The translations under genes and the position numbers were made by a program. The notes beneath the pieces were generated by a model, which was not told the DNA's origin, made no database searches, and saw nothing but the letters and a program-made list of their open reading frames with translations. From UBA8231 sp964512165 (GTDB lineage Bacteria > Latescibacterota > UBA2968 > UBA8231): a DNA stretch of 20,812 bases. Shown piece by piece: positions 1 through 10,062 of the stretch; the stretch's first letter is position 1, and each line of letters opens with the position of its first letter. The stretch is from the NCBI GenBank assembly GCA_964512165.1, contig CAZEHQ010000052.1:1-20812 (forward strand), given 5' to 3'.

Positions 1-144
1 CAAGCGAAGCAGTCCCGGCGGCCACCTTCTGCGAGAGACCGGAGTCCCCCCTTCTCCTTGCCGGGCAGCCGCGGGGGCGTCACCGTCGGCCGCGTCAGCA
101 GGATGGCCGCGGGAGAGAAGCGTAATCGCTGTGAGCAGAATGAG

Positions 145-165
145 GGAACCGGTGATCCTGGTTCC
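145..165 (-). terminator. Possible 3' hairpin after the FAD/4Fe-4S gene
   Basis: An inverted repeat lies five bases past the stop codon of the minus-strand gene that ends at 171. The arms GGAACCGG and CTGGTTCC pair over 8 bp (one wobble) around a 5-base loop. On the minus strand it is followed by CTCATTCTG, with no real U-run, so it would be a weak intrinsic terminator or a 3'-end stabilising hairpin. I see nothing else in 1-170. Confidence 0.35.
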
Positions 166-170
166 GGGGG

Positions 171-2531
171 TCAAGTCGACTCCCGCTGCCGGGTCGTCGA
201 GGCGACCAGCCTGTCGACCTTGAGCACCTCGCCGGTCCCGGGGTCGACCTGGCCGAACTCCAGCACGCCGGTGGGACAGGACTCGACGCAGGCCGAGCAG
301 CGGACGCACTCGGGGTCGGCCATGGGCAGCCCCTTGTTGGCGAAGTTCATGATGTCGATGCCCTGGTGGCAGACGGAGGTGCAGACGTTGCAGGAGATGC
401 ACTTCTTCTTGTCCGCCAGGATCCGGAAACGGCTGAAGCGGGCGTACACGTGCATCAGCGCCGCCAGGGGGCAGGCGAAGCGGCACCAGACGCGGCCGCT
501 GTACCAGAAGTAGGCGCCGTAGCCGACGACGCCAGCCAGCATCAGGTCGACGAGATAGCTGTAGTTGAGGGGGACGCCGCCGAGGCTCCAGCCGTAGAGC
601 AGTCCCTCGTGCACCTGCCGCAGGGCTGCGCCGATCCCGCTCTCGGGCCAGATCCAGCCGATGACGCGGGTCGCCAGCAGCAGCAGGCAGATCGCCAGGA
701 TCGCCTGGCCGAGCATGTTCCAGCGGTTCCAGCGGGCCCCGTGCATCATCTTGTGCCGGTGGCCGTCGCCGAGGGTTTCGGCCAGGGCCCCGCAGGAGCA
801 GATCCAGCCGCAGTAGGCGCCCTTGCCCCAGAAGTAGATGATCGCCGGGATGATGACGAAGGTCTGCACGAGGCTGACCACCAGCCACGCCGTCAGCGGC
901 TGGTGGGTGAAGACGTTCCACACGAAGAGGGGCCAGGCCAGAACGAAGCCGAAGGCGCGCCAGTACTCGCGCCCGTGGTCGTAGGAGACCTCGGGGAAGA
1001 AGGCGTCGGCGAAGCTCTTGGCGAAGCCGGCGTCGAACCAGCCGGCGTTGCCCATCCAGGGCAGCACGAAGTAGGGCAGCAGGAACAGGGGCACCACCTG
1101 GAAGAGGGCCAGGCTCCCCGTCTGCCACTTCACGTACGGCGTCGGCCGCCGGCGCACCCTCCGGTACCCGAAGATCACCACGAGGGCGCAGTAGGCGAGA
1201 CTGTAGTAGAAGCCGGGCTTGCCCAGGTTGAAGGCCATCAGCCCCCAGAGGTCGGCGGCGTGGGCGTCGGCGGCGGCCAGCAGGGACGGCACGTTGAAGG
1301 GGAACCAGCCGGCCTCCTGGAACCAGCGGGTCAGGGGACCTCCCGCTTTCCAGTTGTAGAGGAACATGCAGAAGGCCATGAACAGGCCGAAGCCGGTCCA
1401 CTCGCGCGGCCCCATCTCGCCGCGGATGCGCACCCCCGAGCGCCGGAAGAACTCCAGCGGCGCCTCCCGGCCGATCATGGTGAAGACCGCGTCGTTGCGC
1501 AGCTTCACCTCTTCGCCGCCGGCATCGGAGAGCGCCACCTCGCCCTCCTCGATGGCGAGGACCTTGGACGACATCCTGACGTCGATCGATCCGGGGCGGC
1601 GCTCCTCCTCGAGGAAGGGGCCGCTCGAGGTGGTGACGCGTTCGGAGGTGGGCGTGTCCACCGAGACGTCCGCCATCGGGTCGGCGGAGAGCGCCTCGAG
1701 GCGTTCCAGGTTCTCCGGCTTGGGCCGCGAGAACTCCGGCCGGCGGTAGGAGAGGGTCACGCGTCCGCCGGCGGTGGCCACGGCGATGGCCGTCTCCATG
1801 GCGCTGTCGCCGCCGCCGACGACGAGCACGTCCTGGCCGGCGTAGTCCTTGGGGTCGTGCAGACGGTTGGAGACCTTGTCGAGGTCCTCGCCGGCCACGC
1901 CGAGTTGGCGGAAGTTCCCGGAGCGGCCGATGGCGACGACCACCCGGAGGGCTTGCAGGTCCCCGCCGTCGGGGATGACCACGGTGAAGCGGCCCGCCGA
2001 CCCCTCGACCCGCTCCACCCGGGCCATGCGGGGCTCGATACCGCGGTCGAGGGTCTGCTCACGCAGCTCGGCCACCAGCGGCTCCTTGACCTCGGCCGCG
2101 AACTGCAGGTCCCCCGCCGGGGTCATCTCCCGCGGATAGGTGTAGATCGGCTTGCCCTTGGGGAAGTTGACGACCGTGGAGAAGGGCTCGGTGGCCTCGA
2201 GGATCTCGTACCGGAGGCCGGCCTCGCGCGCCGCCAGGGCCGCCGCCATCCCCGAGACGCCGGCGCCGACGATGACCACGTCCAGCACTCCTTCGCCGCC
2301 GCCGCCCTCGCGCTGCCGCTGGAAGTCCTCGTCGTCGACGATGTCGGCGACGGCCAGGGCGCCGCTGTGGGAGGAGAACTTCAGCAGCGGGATGCCGGTG
2401 AGGTCCCCGACGATGTAGAGGCCGGGGACGTTGCTGCGGTAGCGGGCGTCGACCTCCGGCAGCTTCTCCACCGTGCCGGCGGGCCAGCGCTCGTGGAGCC
2501 AGCGCGCGTAGCGGTGAATCAACGATGCCAT
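171..2531 (-). CDS. Membrane FAD/NAD(P)-binding oxidoreductase fused to NosR-like polyferredoxin
   Basis: The 786-residue protein has two parts. Residues 1-375 are a thioredoxin-reductase-like flavoprotein half, with a GxGxxG FAD motif at 89-94 and a second nucleotide-binding motif, GGGDSA, at 239-244. Residues 376-786 are a membrane electron-transfer half with about seven hydrophobic segments (near 379-395, 441-456, 473-492, 524-541, 548-568, 606-627 and 658-677). Cysteine motifs CGWICSCG (574-581) and WCRFACP (682-688) resemble the NosR/CcoG family. Two ferredoxin clusters follow, with cysteines 711/714/717/721 and 742/745/748/752. A segment normally found near the C-terminus of TrxR-like enzymes (NVPGLYIVGDLTG, 34-46) sits at the N-terminus, so the flavoprotein fold looks permuted. 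The likely role is passing electrons from NAD(P)H through FAD and Fe-S centres to a membrane or periplasmic acceptor. The acceptor is unknown. The ATG at 2531 lies 13 bp after the DUF3179 stop, so the gene is probably co-transcribed. No strong ribosome-binding site is visible. Confidence 0.88.
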   Translation of the reverse strand: MASLIHRYARWLHERWPAGTVEKLPEVDARYRSNVPGLYIVGDLTGIPLLKFSSHSGALAVADIVDDEDFQRQREGGGGEGVLDVVIVGAGVSGMAAALAAREAGLRYEILEATEPFSTVVNFPKGKPIYTYPREMTPAGDLQFAAEVKEPLVAELREQTLDRGIEPRMARVERVEGSAGRFTVVIPDGGDLQALRVVVAIGRSGNFRQLGVAGEDLDKVSNRLHDPKDYAGQDVLVVGGGDSAMETAIAVATAGGRVTLSYRRPEFSRPKPENLERLEALSADPMADVSVDTPTSERVTTSSGPFLEEERRPGSIDVRMSSKVLAIEEGEVALSDAGGEEVKLRNDAVFTMIGREAPLEFFRRSGVRIRGEMGPREWTGFGLFMAFCMFLYNWKAGGPLTRWFQEAGWFPFNVPSLLAAADAHAADLWGLMAFNLGKPGFYYSLAYCALVVIFGYRRVRRRPTPYVKWQTGSLALFQVVPLFLLPYFVLPWMGNAGWFDAGFAKSFADAFFPEVSYDHGREYWRAFGFVLAWPLFVWNVFTHQPLTAWLVVSLVQTFVIIPAIIYFWGKGAYCGWICSCGALAETLGDGHRHKMMHGARWNRWNMLGQAILAICLLLLATRVIGWIWPESGIGAALRQVHEGLLYGWSLGGVPLNYSYLVDLMLAGVVGYGAYFWYSGRVWCRFACPLAALMHVYARFSRFRILADKKKCISCNVCTSVCHQGIDIMNFANKGLPMADPECVRCSACVESCPTGVLEFGQVDPGTGEVLKVDRLVASTTRQREST

Positions 2532-2544
2532 GTCGGTCGCCGGC

Positions 2545-3993
2545 TCAGCGGGCCAGCGTCATCGTCCGCTGCCGGGACAGGTCCCGGGCGGGCATCTCCA
2601 GGCGGTAGTGGTAGACGCCGCTGGCCACGGCGCGGCCGGACTCGTCGGTGCCGTCCCAGTCGACCACGTAGCGGCCGGCGCGGTGGCGGCCGTCGGCCAG
2701 GGTGCGGATCCGCTGGCCGAAGGCGTTGTAGACCGTGAGGGAGGCGTCGCCGTCGGACGGCAGGGCGAACCGGATGCGCGTCCCGGGGTTGAAGGGGTTC
2801 GGGTAGTTCTGGCCGAGGTCGAAGCTCTTGGGGACGGCCTCGCCCTCGGGCTCCAGCACCGCCGTGTCGGGGGGGCCGTCGAGGATCCCCCCTCCGCCCC
2901 AGACCGTGCTCTCCGGCCAGTAGGTGCTCCAGGCGAACCACATGGAGTAGTAGGCCGGCAGCTGGGTGAGCTGCTCACCCTGGAGAGGTCCCTCGAGAGC
3001 GCGGCCCAGGAGGTCCCAGGTCGTGCCCGTCTCCACGTCGCGGAACTCCGGCAACTGGCCGGTGGGGTCTGCCCGGTAGAAGGTGAGGGTCCGTCCGTCG
3101 ATCTCACGGCTGTAGGGAAGGGCGGTCTGCGAGTCCTCGTGGAAGACCACCAGGAGGGGCTCTCCGCCGAGGTCGTCGTTGATCACCGCCTCGGGGCCCA
3201 TGTCCCCGAAGCCGTAGGCCCGCAGCTCGCCGCCCAGGCAGATGCCCAGGAACATCTCCTTTGGCTGGTACACGGAGAGGTCGGGGTCGTTGGTGGTCCA
3301 GTAGAAGAAGATCCGGTTGTGGTTGGTGCGGTAGTCGCCGTACGGATAGCTGTGGAAGAGGTCCGCTGTGGAGTAGTAGCTCTGCTTGCCCGCGGAGTAG
3401 CGGTCGAGGCCGGTGCCGAAGAGGGCCACCTCGCTGTCGGGGTACATCCGTTTCCACATCCCGAAGGTCGTCACGATGGCGGGCAGCAGCCCCAGCTGCT
3501 CGCCCTTGTAGTCGCCGCTGATGCCGGTGTAGATCATCTGCGGGTAGAGCGTGGTGTCGTCCCGGCGGTCGTACATAACCAGGTTGGAGTTGATCAGCAG
3601 ACCCGAGACGCCGAACTCGATCTGGCTGCCGTCTTCGGCGGTGGCGTCGAAGACCTGGGGCGTCCCGGTGAGCGGGCACAAGGTCACGGAGATGTACCCG
3701 TCGCCGATCCGGTCGTTGATGATCTCGTGCCACCAGCCAAGGTTCTCGGGATAGGCTTTCACCTCGCCGCCGCGGACGACGCCGATGACCAGGTCCGTGT
3801 CGCGCACGTATTCGATCTGCGACGCCGGCGCGAAGTCCGGGTTGGTCACCGCCGGGATGCCGTCGACGGGAGGGCCGCCGGAGCGCAGGTGCCCGGTCAG
3901 CTGGTCCAGGTGCTCGAAGGGGAAGGGGGCGCCGGACCACGCGGGCGCGGCGGCGAGACAGCAGAGGGTGGCGCAGCGGGTCAGGGTCTTCAT
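2545..3993 (-). CDS. Exported DUF3179 protein with C-terminal FlgD-like/sorting domain
   Basis: The protein has 482 residues. The N-terminus (MKTLTRCATLCCLAAAPAWSG) is a short signal peptide. Residues about 40-370 match DUF3179 in character: the GIPAVTNPDF opening, then VIGVVRGGEVKAYP, LCPLTGTPQVFD and FGVSGLLINSNLVMYDR. Residues about 390-482 form a FlgD-like Ig fold that begins with the YPNPFNP motif (397-403) and ends in a short beta hairpin. In FCB-group and candidate-phylum bacteria this tail is common on secreted proteins and is sometimes linked to surface sorting. The molecular role of DUF3179 is not known. The ATG at 3993 is preferred because GGAG lies 8 bases upstream and the signal peptide starts there, although the frame stays open further 5'. 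A 62-bp gap separates it from the upstream lipoprotein gene and 13 bp from the downstream flavoprotein gene, which suggests an operon. Confidence 0.88.
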   Translation of the reverse strand: MKTLTRCATLCCLAAAPAWSGAPFPFEHLDQLTGHLRSGGPPVDGIPAVTNPDFAPASQIEYVRDTDLVIGVVRGGEVKAYPENLGWWHEIINDRIGDGYISVTLCPLTGTPQVFDATAEDGSQIEFGVSGLLINSNLVMYDRRDDTTLYPQMIYTGISGDYKGEQLGLLPAIVTTFGMWKRMYPDSEVALFGTGLDRYSAGKQSYYSTADLFHSYPYGDYRTNHNRIFFYWTTNDPDLSVYQPKEMFLGICLGGELRAYGFGDMGPEAVINDDLGGEPLLVVFHEDSQTALPYSREIDGRTLTFYRADPTGQLPEFRDVETGTTWDLLGRALEGPLQGEQLTQLPAYYSMWFAWSTYWPESTVWGGGGILDGPPDTAVLEPEGEAVPKSFDLGQNYPNPFNPGTRIRFALPSDGDASLTVYNAFGQRIRTLADGRHRAGRYVVDWDGTDESGRAVASGVYHYRLEMPARDLSRQRTMTLAR

Positions 3994-4055
3994 GGCATCC
4001 GCTCCGTTCAAAGGTCGGTAAGGTAGGCAGAACCCCGGGGGGCCGCAGCCCGGAT

Positions 4056-6394
4056 TCAGTCGCCGATGGCCACCGCGATCCGGCCGACCACTTCCACCGG
4101 AAGCAGGCAGACCTCGTCGTCGCAGGCCTGGTAGCGGACGGCGGCGCGCAGGGCGCCGTGGGCCGCCGGCGCGTCCTCTTCGGCCGCCAGCCTCGACACC
4201 ACCTCCACCCGGCCTTTCCAGACCTCCAGCGTGTCGGCCAGGGAGGGGAAGGGCAGCGCCCTCGAGGGCGGATAATCGATGTCGACCTGGCGCAGGGCCA
4301 GGCTGCCGGGGTTCACCGTCACCGTGGTCGGCACGAGACCGGCCGCGGCCGGGTTGGCGTTGACGTGCCAGCCCTCGGCGATTTCGAGACGTACGGTGAG
4401 ACGGGCCGGTTCCCCGGGGGCCAGTCTCGGCCGGTCGAGAGCGAAGGCCACCTTGACGATGGAGTCCGCCGGCGCCGGCTGCCGCGTCCCCGGGGGCTGG
4501 ACGGCGGATACCTCCGCGAGGGAGGGTTCCGTCGTGGATCGCAGCCAGGCCCGCATGGCCGTGATCATGTGCGCATGTCCCCCCGGCGCCGAGGCGACGC
4601 TGCCGCCGAAGGCCCGCATGCACTCCACCGCCGCCTCCGTGTAGCGCTCCTCCCCGGCCGCCTCCCCCAGCTCCAGAAGCACCCGCGCGGCCACCGCATT
4701 GGCCGACGGCAGGGCGCCGTCGTAGGCGACCTTGCTGCGGGCGATCAGGTCTCGCCCCCCGGTGGTGAAGAAGAACCCGCCGCCGCCGTCGGCGTCGCGG
4801 AAGCGCGTGATCATGGCGTCGGCCACCGACCGCGCTTCGGCCAGCCACCGCGGCTGTCCGCCGGCCCGGTGCAGGGCCAGCAGGCCGTCGGCGAGGTGGG
4901 CATAGTCCTCCAGGTAGCCGTCGTAGCGGGAGGAGCCGGCGCGGTGCACGCGGTAGAGTCGATCGCCGTCGCGGAGGTGCCGGAGCACGAACCCCGCCGC
5001 CGCCTCGGCCTCGGCGATGGCGGCGTCGTCGCCGAGAACCGCTCCCGCCTCGGCGGCGGCGGCGATCATCATGCCGTTCCAGGCGGTGATCACCTTGTCG
5101 TCCAGCAGCGGATAGGCGCGCGACCGACGGGCCTGGTGCAGGCGCCGGAGCGAGGCCTCCAGGGAGGTCCGCAGGGCCGCCTCGCCGCCGCCGAGCCGGG
5201 CCGCCGCCGAATCGACTCCGGTCCGCTGGTAGAGGGCGCCCCCTTCACCCTCCGGCACCGGGGCCAGGCCGTAGACGGCCAGCAGCGTATCCGCCGCCCC
5301 GCCGCCCAGGACGGAGCGGACCCCCTCCTCCGTCCACGTGTAGTACCTGCCCTCCACGTGCTCGGACTCGGCGTCCAGGGCCGAGTAGTAGGCGCCGTCC
5401 TCCGAGGTCATCTCGCGGCGGACGTAGCGCAGGATCCCCTCGGCCACCCGGCGCCAGCGCTCGTCCCCCGTGGACCGGTAGGCGCGGGCGTAGAGGCGCA
5501 GCATCTGGGCCTGGTTGTAGAGCATCTTCTCGAAGTGGGGCACGCGCCAGCGGGCGTCGGTGGCGTAGCGGTGGAAGCCGCCGCCCACGTGGTCGTGGAT
5601 CCCGCCCCTGGCCATCGCCTCGAGGGAGTGGCGGAGGATGCGCCCCGCCTCCTCGTCCCCCTCCTCGGCGTCGACTTGCCGCAGCAGCTCCAGGCGCATG
5701 GTGGGCGGGAACTTGGGGGCTCCGCCGAAGCCGCCGTTGACGCCGTCGTAGAGGGCCTTGATTCGCTCCACCGCTTGGGCGACCACGTCGGCCCCGGGCT
5801 CGCGCGGTTCCCCCGCCATCGCCTGGGCCTGGCGGATGCGCTCGGCCACTTCCGAGGCCACCTGCTCCACCTCCGGCCGGCGTTCGACCCAGGCCGTGCC
5901 CAACTCCTCCAGGACCCGCGGGAAGCCGGGCCGCCCCGGGAGGTCCCGCGGCGGGAAGTAGGTGCCGGCGAAGAACGGCTCCAGCGCGGGGGTGAGGAAG
6001 ACCGAGTTGGGCCAGCCTCCGTGCCGGGCCAGGATCTGCGTCGCCGTCATGTAGACCGCGTCCAGGTCGGGGCGCTCCTCGCGGTCGACCTTGATGTTGA
6101 CGAACCCCGCGTTCATCACGGCGGCGATCTCCGGGTCGGAGAACACCTCGCGCTCCATGACGTGGCACCAGTAGCAGGTGGAGTAGCCCACGGAGAGGAA
6201 GATCGGCCGGTCCTCGCGCCGGGCGAGGGCCAGCGCCTCCGGTCCCCAGGGGTACCAGTCGACGGGGTTGCCGGCGTGGAGCAGGAGGTAGGGGCTGGTC
6301 TCGCCGGCCAGCCGGTTGGCGGCGCCGGTGGAGGGCCCGGAAGAGCCGTCGCAGGCGGTGGCGAAAGCGGCCGCCAGAAGCGCCGCCCGGGCGG

Positions 6395-6398
<4 letters not shown>
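4056..6398 (-). CDS. DUF255 thioredoxin-like lipoprotein fused to a DsbD-alpha-like domain
   Basis: The protein has 780 residues. A GTG start at 6398 overlaps the threonine aldolase stop by GTGA, which points to translational coupling. A short hydrophobic leader ends in FATAC with Cys16 as the probable lipidated residue. Residues about 28-200 are the DUF255 (YyaL/SPATA20 family) thioredoxin-like domain, with the redox motif CYWCH (Cys75, Cys78). Residues about 200-620 are the alpha/alpha-barrel-like region usual for this family. Residues about 635-780 resemble the N-terminal domain of DsbD, ending near YQACDDEVC with Cys759 and Cys764 as the likely exchange pair. The protein probably acts in the periplasm on the membrane surface in thiol-disulfide chemistry. 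YyaL/SPATA20 function is poorly defined, and the fusion to a DsbD-alpha domain is the notable feature. The domain calls are strong; the lipoprotein call is moderate. Confidence 0.87.
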
Positions 6399-7450
<1,052 letters not shown>

Positions 7451-7549
7451 GTTCGATGCTGGCTCCCTCGTGCGGTCCTTTCTTATCCTCTCACGCCGCC
7501 GGGCCCCCGACGGCCCGGGAAACCTAACCGAGCCGGAGAAAACTGTCGA
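7451..7549. promoter_or_regulatory. Divergent intergenic region with an inverted repeat
   Basis: These 99 bp separate the divergent ltaE and transpeptidase genes and must hold both promoters. A perfect 7-bp inverted repeat, CCGGGCC and GGCCCGG, lies at 7499-7505 and 7512-7518 with a 6-base spacer. It could be an operator or a transcript hairpin. The only A/T-rich element is TTTCTTATCC (near 7479-7488, read on plus). I could not place convincing -35/-10 boxes on either strand. Confidence 0.4.
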
Positions 7550-9184
7550 ATGGCCTTCCCCTCCCATGGACTTTCCCACCGTTCCACGGTAACCGGACGC
7601 CGCGGTCTCGTGGCCGCCGCCCATCCACTGGCCTCCCTGGCGGGGGTCCGCATCCTGCTGGAGGGGGGCAACGCCATCGACGCGGCGGTGGCCACCGCCG
7701 CCGCCCTCAACGTCGCCGAGCCGTACATGTCCGGCATCGGCGGCGTCGGCTACATGCACATCTACTCGGCCCGCGACGGCGAGCACAAGGTCTGCGACTA
7801 CGTGGGCCTGACGCCGGCCGCCGCCGACCTCTCCCTCTACACCGAGCGCGAGCAGCAGTCACTCGGGCCCATGTCCCCTCTCGTCCCCGGCGCCTGCGCC
7901 GGCTGGATGGAGGCCCTGCGGCGCTACGGCTCCATGGACGCCGCCGCCGTCTTCGCTCCCGCCATCGAGCTGGCAGAGGGCGGCTTCCCGCTCACCGTCA
8001 AGAACGACTGGTTCTTCGAATCGTGCGCCTCGGGGCTGCGGCAGTTCCCGGAGTCGGCGCGGACCTACCTCGTGGACGGCCGCAGCCCCGGTCCGGGGGG
8101 CGTCCTCGTGCAGCAGGATCTGGCGCAGACCTTCCGCACCGTCGCGGCGGAGGGCCCCGACGTCTTCTACGGCGGCGCCATCGGCGACGCCATCGCCGCC
8201 CACATGGCCGAGAGCGGAGGCCTGCTCACCAAGGAGGACCTGGCCGCCAACCAGCCCGCCTGGCTCGATCCCGTGGGCGTCGGCTACCGCGGCTGGACCA
8301 TCTACGCGCCGCCGCCGCCCTGCCAGGCCGTGCAGTACCTGGAAACCCTCAAGATCCTCGAGGGCTTCGACATCGGCGCCATGGGCCACAACACGGCGGA
8401 GACGCTGCACACCTTCATCGAGGCGGTGAAGCTGGCCTGCACCGACCGCATCCACTACGCCGCCATCGACGATCCGCCCACCGCGGGCCTGCTGTCCGAG
8501 GGCTACGCCGCCGAGCGCCGGCGCCTGATCGGGCCGCAGGCCGCCGTCCACATGGGCGACACCTTCCAGCCCGATCCCCAGGCGGGCGAGGTCGGCGCCG
8601 GCGATCCGAGAGCGTGGATCAAGACCGAGTGCACCACCCACTTCGACACCATCGACGCCGACGGCAACGCCGTGGCCTGCACCCAGAGCCTGGGCTCCGG
8701 CTTCGGGTCGGCCATGGTCGTGCCGGGCACGGGGGTGGCGCTGAACAACTTCATGAACTGGTTCGACAACGTCGAAGGCAGCCCCAACGCCATCGGGCCG
8801 TCGAAGAAGAACGAGATGTGCGTCTCCCCGGCGCAGGTGTGGGACGCGGACGGACTGCGCCTGCTCATCGGCACACCGGGCTCGTACGGCATCCTGCAGA
8901 CGACGCCGCAGATGATCATGAACGTCCTCGACCACGGCATGAACGTGCAGGCCGCCATCGAGGCGCCGCGCCTCAAGGCGACACGGACGCGCCGGGTCGA
9001 AGCCGAGTCGCGGGTGCCCGCGGAGGTGCTCGCCGAGCTGGAGCGCCGCGGCCACGAGATCCACCACCTCGGGGACTGGTCCCCCGGCGTCGGCGGCGGC
9101 CAGGGCATCCACGTCGACCCCGACTCCGGCGCCTTCATGGGCGGCGCCGACCCGCGCCGGGACGGCTACGCCCTCGGCTGCTGA
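7550..9184 (+). CDS. ggt: Gamma-glutamyltranspeptidase-family enzyme
   Basis: This 544-residue N-terminal-nucleophile hydrolase belongs to the family that cleaves gamma-glutamyl bonds such as that of glutathione. Family landmarks are GGNAIDAAVA (39-48), the autoprocessing site TTHFDTIDADGNAVA with Thr362 as the predicted nucleophile and new N-terminus of the small subunit, and a downstream LNNFMNWFD segment. The ATG at 7550 has GGAG about 11 bases upstream. The N-terminus (MAFPSHGLSHRSTVTGRRG) has no signal peptide, whereas classical bacterial GGT is periplasmic, so this one is predicted to be cytoplasmic. Its substrate could be something other than glutathione. The stop codon shares one base with the methyltransferase start (TGATG). 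Confidence 0.9.
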   Translation: MAFPSHGLSHRSTVTGRRGLVAAAHPLASLAGVRILLEGGNAIDAAVATAAALNVAEPYMSGIGGVGYMHIYSARDGEHKVCDYVGLTPAAADLSLYTEREQQSLGPMSPLVPGACAGWMEALRRYGSMDAAAVFAPAIELAEGGFPLTVKNDWFFESCASGLRQFPESARTYLVDGRSPGPGGVLVQQDLAQTFRTVAAEGPDVFYGGAIGDAIAAHMAESGGLLTKEDLAANQPAWLDPVGVGYRGWTIYAPPPPCQAVQYLETLKILEGFDIGAMGHNTAETLHTFIEAVKLACTDRIHYAAIDDPPTAGLLSEGYAAERRRLIGPQAAVHMGDTFQPDPQAGEVGAGDPRAWIKTECTTHFDTIDADGNAVACTQSLGSGFGSAMVVPGTGVALNNFMNWFDNVEGSPNAIGPSKKNEMCVSPAQVWDADGLRLLIGTPGSYGILQTTPQMIMNVLDHGMNVQAAIEAPRLKATRTRRVEAESRVPAEVLAELERRGHEIHHLGDWSPGVGGGQGIHVDPDSGAFMGGADPRRDGYALGC

Positions 9185-10062
9185 TGGCGGGGTTCCACAT
9201 CGAGGCCGTCGGCCGTGCCGTCGACGTCTGGTGTGAGGACTGCGTCGCCAACATGGGCCGGCGCCTCGGCGCCGGCGGCGTCGACGTGGTCGTCACCTCC
9301 CCGCCGTACAACCTGGGCATCCGCTACAGCGCTTACGACGACTCCGGCTCCCGCCGCGAGTACCTGCGCTGGATGGGAGAGTGGGGCGCGGCGGTGCGCG
9401 AGGTGCTGGACGACTCGGGCTCCCTCTTCCTCAACATCGGCGGCAAGCCCTCCGACCCCTGGGGCCCCTTCGAGGTCCTCCTCGAGATGCGCCAACACTT
9501 CGAGCTGCAGAACGTCTTCCACTGGATCAAGTCGATCGCCATCGAGAAGGAGGACGTGGGCCGCTACCCCGGCATCGAGGGCAACGTCTCCGTGGGCCAC
9601 TTCAAGCCGATCAACAGCGGCCGCTACGTCAACGACTGCCACGAGTACATCTTCCACCTCACCAAGAACGGCGACATCCCCATCGACCGGCTGGCCGTCG
9701 GCGTCGAGTACCAGGACAAGTCGAACGTGGCGCGCTGGAACAGCGTCGAGGGGGACCGGCGCTGCCGCGGCAACACCTGGTTCGTCCCCTACCGCACCAT
9801 CCGCAGCCGCGATGCGCAACGGCCGCACCCGGCCACCTTCCCGGTGAAGATCCCGCGAATGTGCATGCGCCTCCACGGGCTCGACCGGGTGCGCCGGGTG
9901 ATGGACCCCTTCCTCGGCATCGGCGCCTCGGCGGTTGCCTGCGTCGAGCTGGGCGTCGACTTCGCCGGCTTCGAGACCGATCCCGAGTACTGCCGTCAGT
10001 CGCGCCGGGCCGTGGAGGAGGCCGCCGACGTTGCCAGGCTGGGCCCGCCGGTACCGGGATGA
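9184..10062 (+). CDS. Beta-class DNA methyltransferase (N4-cytosine or N6-adenine)
   Basis: This 292-residue protein has catalytic motif IV TSPPYN at 38-43, before the AdoMet-binding motif DPFLGIG at 241-247, which is the beta-class order. An SPPY motif is most typical of N4-cytosine enzymes but also occurs in N6-adenine ones. The middle (near 100-215) is a variable region that probably sets the recognition sequence, followed by a conserved HPATFPVKIP block. No restriction endonuclease gene is adjacent: the neighbours are a transpeptidase (overlapping by one base) and a glycosyltransferase (overlapping by four bases). It is therefore either a solitary epigenetic methylase or part of an unusual modification operon. 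No Shine-Dalgarno sequence is evident, so translation is probably coupled. Confidence 0.9.
   Translation: MAGFHIEAVGRAVDVWCEDCVANMGRRLGAGGVDVVVTSPPYNLGIRYSAYDDSGSRREYLRWMGEWGAAVREVLDDSGSLFLNIGGKPSDPWGPFEVLLEMRQHFELQNVFHWIKSIAIEKEDVGRYPGIEGNVSVGHFKPINSGRYVNDCHEYIFHLTKNGDIPIDRLAVGVEYQDKSNVARWNSVEGDRRCRGNTWFVPYRTIRSRDAQRPHPATFPVKIPRMCMRLHGLDRVRRVMDPFLGIGASAVACVELGVDFAGFETDPEYCRQSRRAVEEAADVARLGPPVPG

Noticed and set aside
58..513. Plus-strand open frame at the left edge
   Set aside because: It is mostly antisense to the ferredoxin region of the flavoprotein gene and shows no protein-family signal.
366..2738. Long plus-strand open frame opposite the flavoprotein gene
   Set aside because: It has the low-complexity His/Val/Gly/Ala/Arg-rich composition of a frame mirrored from a GC-rich gene, with no recognisable domain. 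The minus-strand protein has clear motifs.
4020..4055. Terminator between the lipoprotein and DUF3179 genes
   Set aside because: Only a 5-bp CCGGG/CCCGG stem with a large loop and no U-run is present. This is expected by chance at this GC content.
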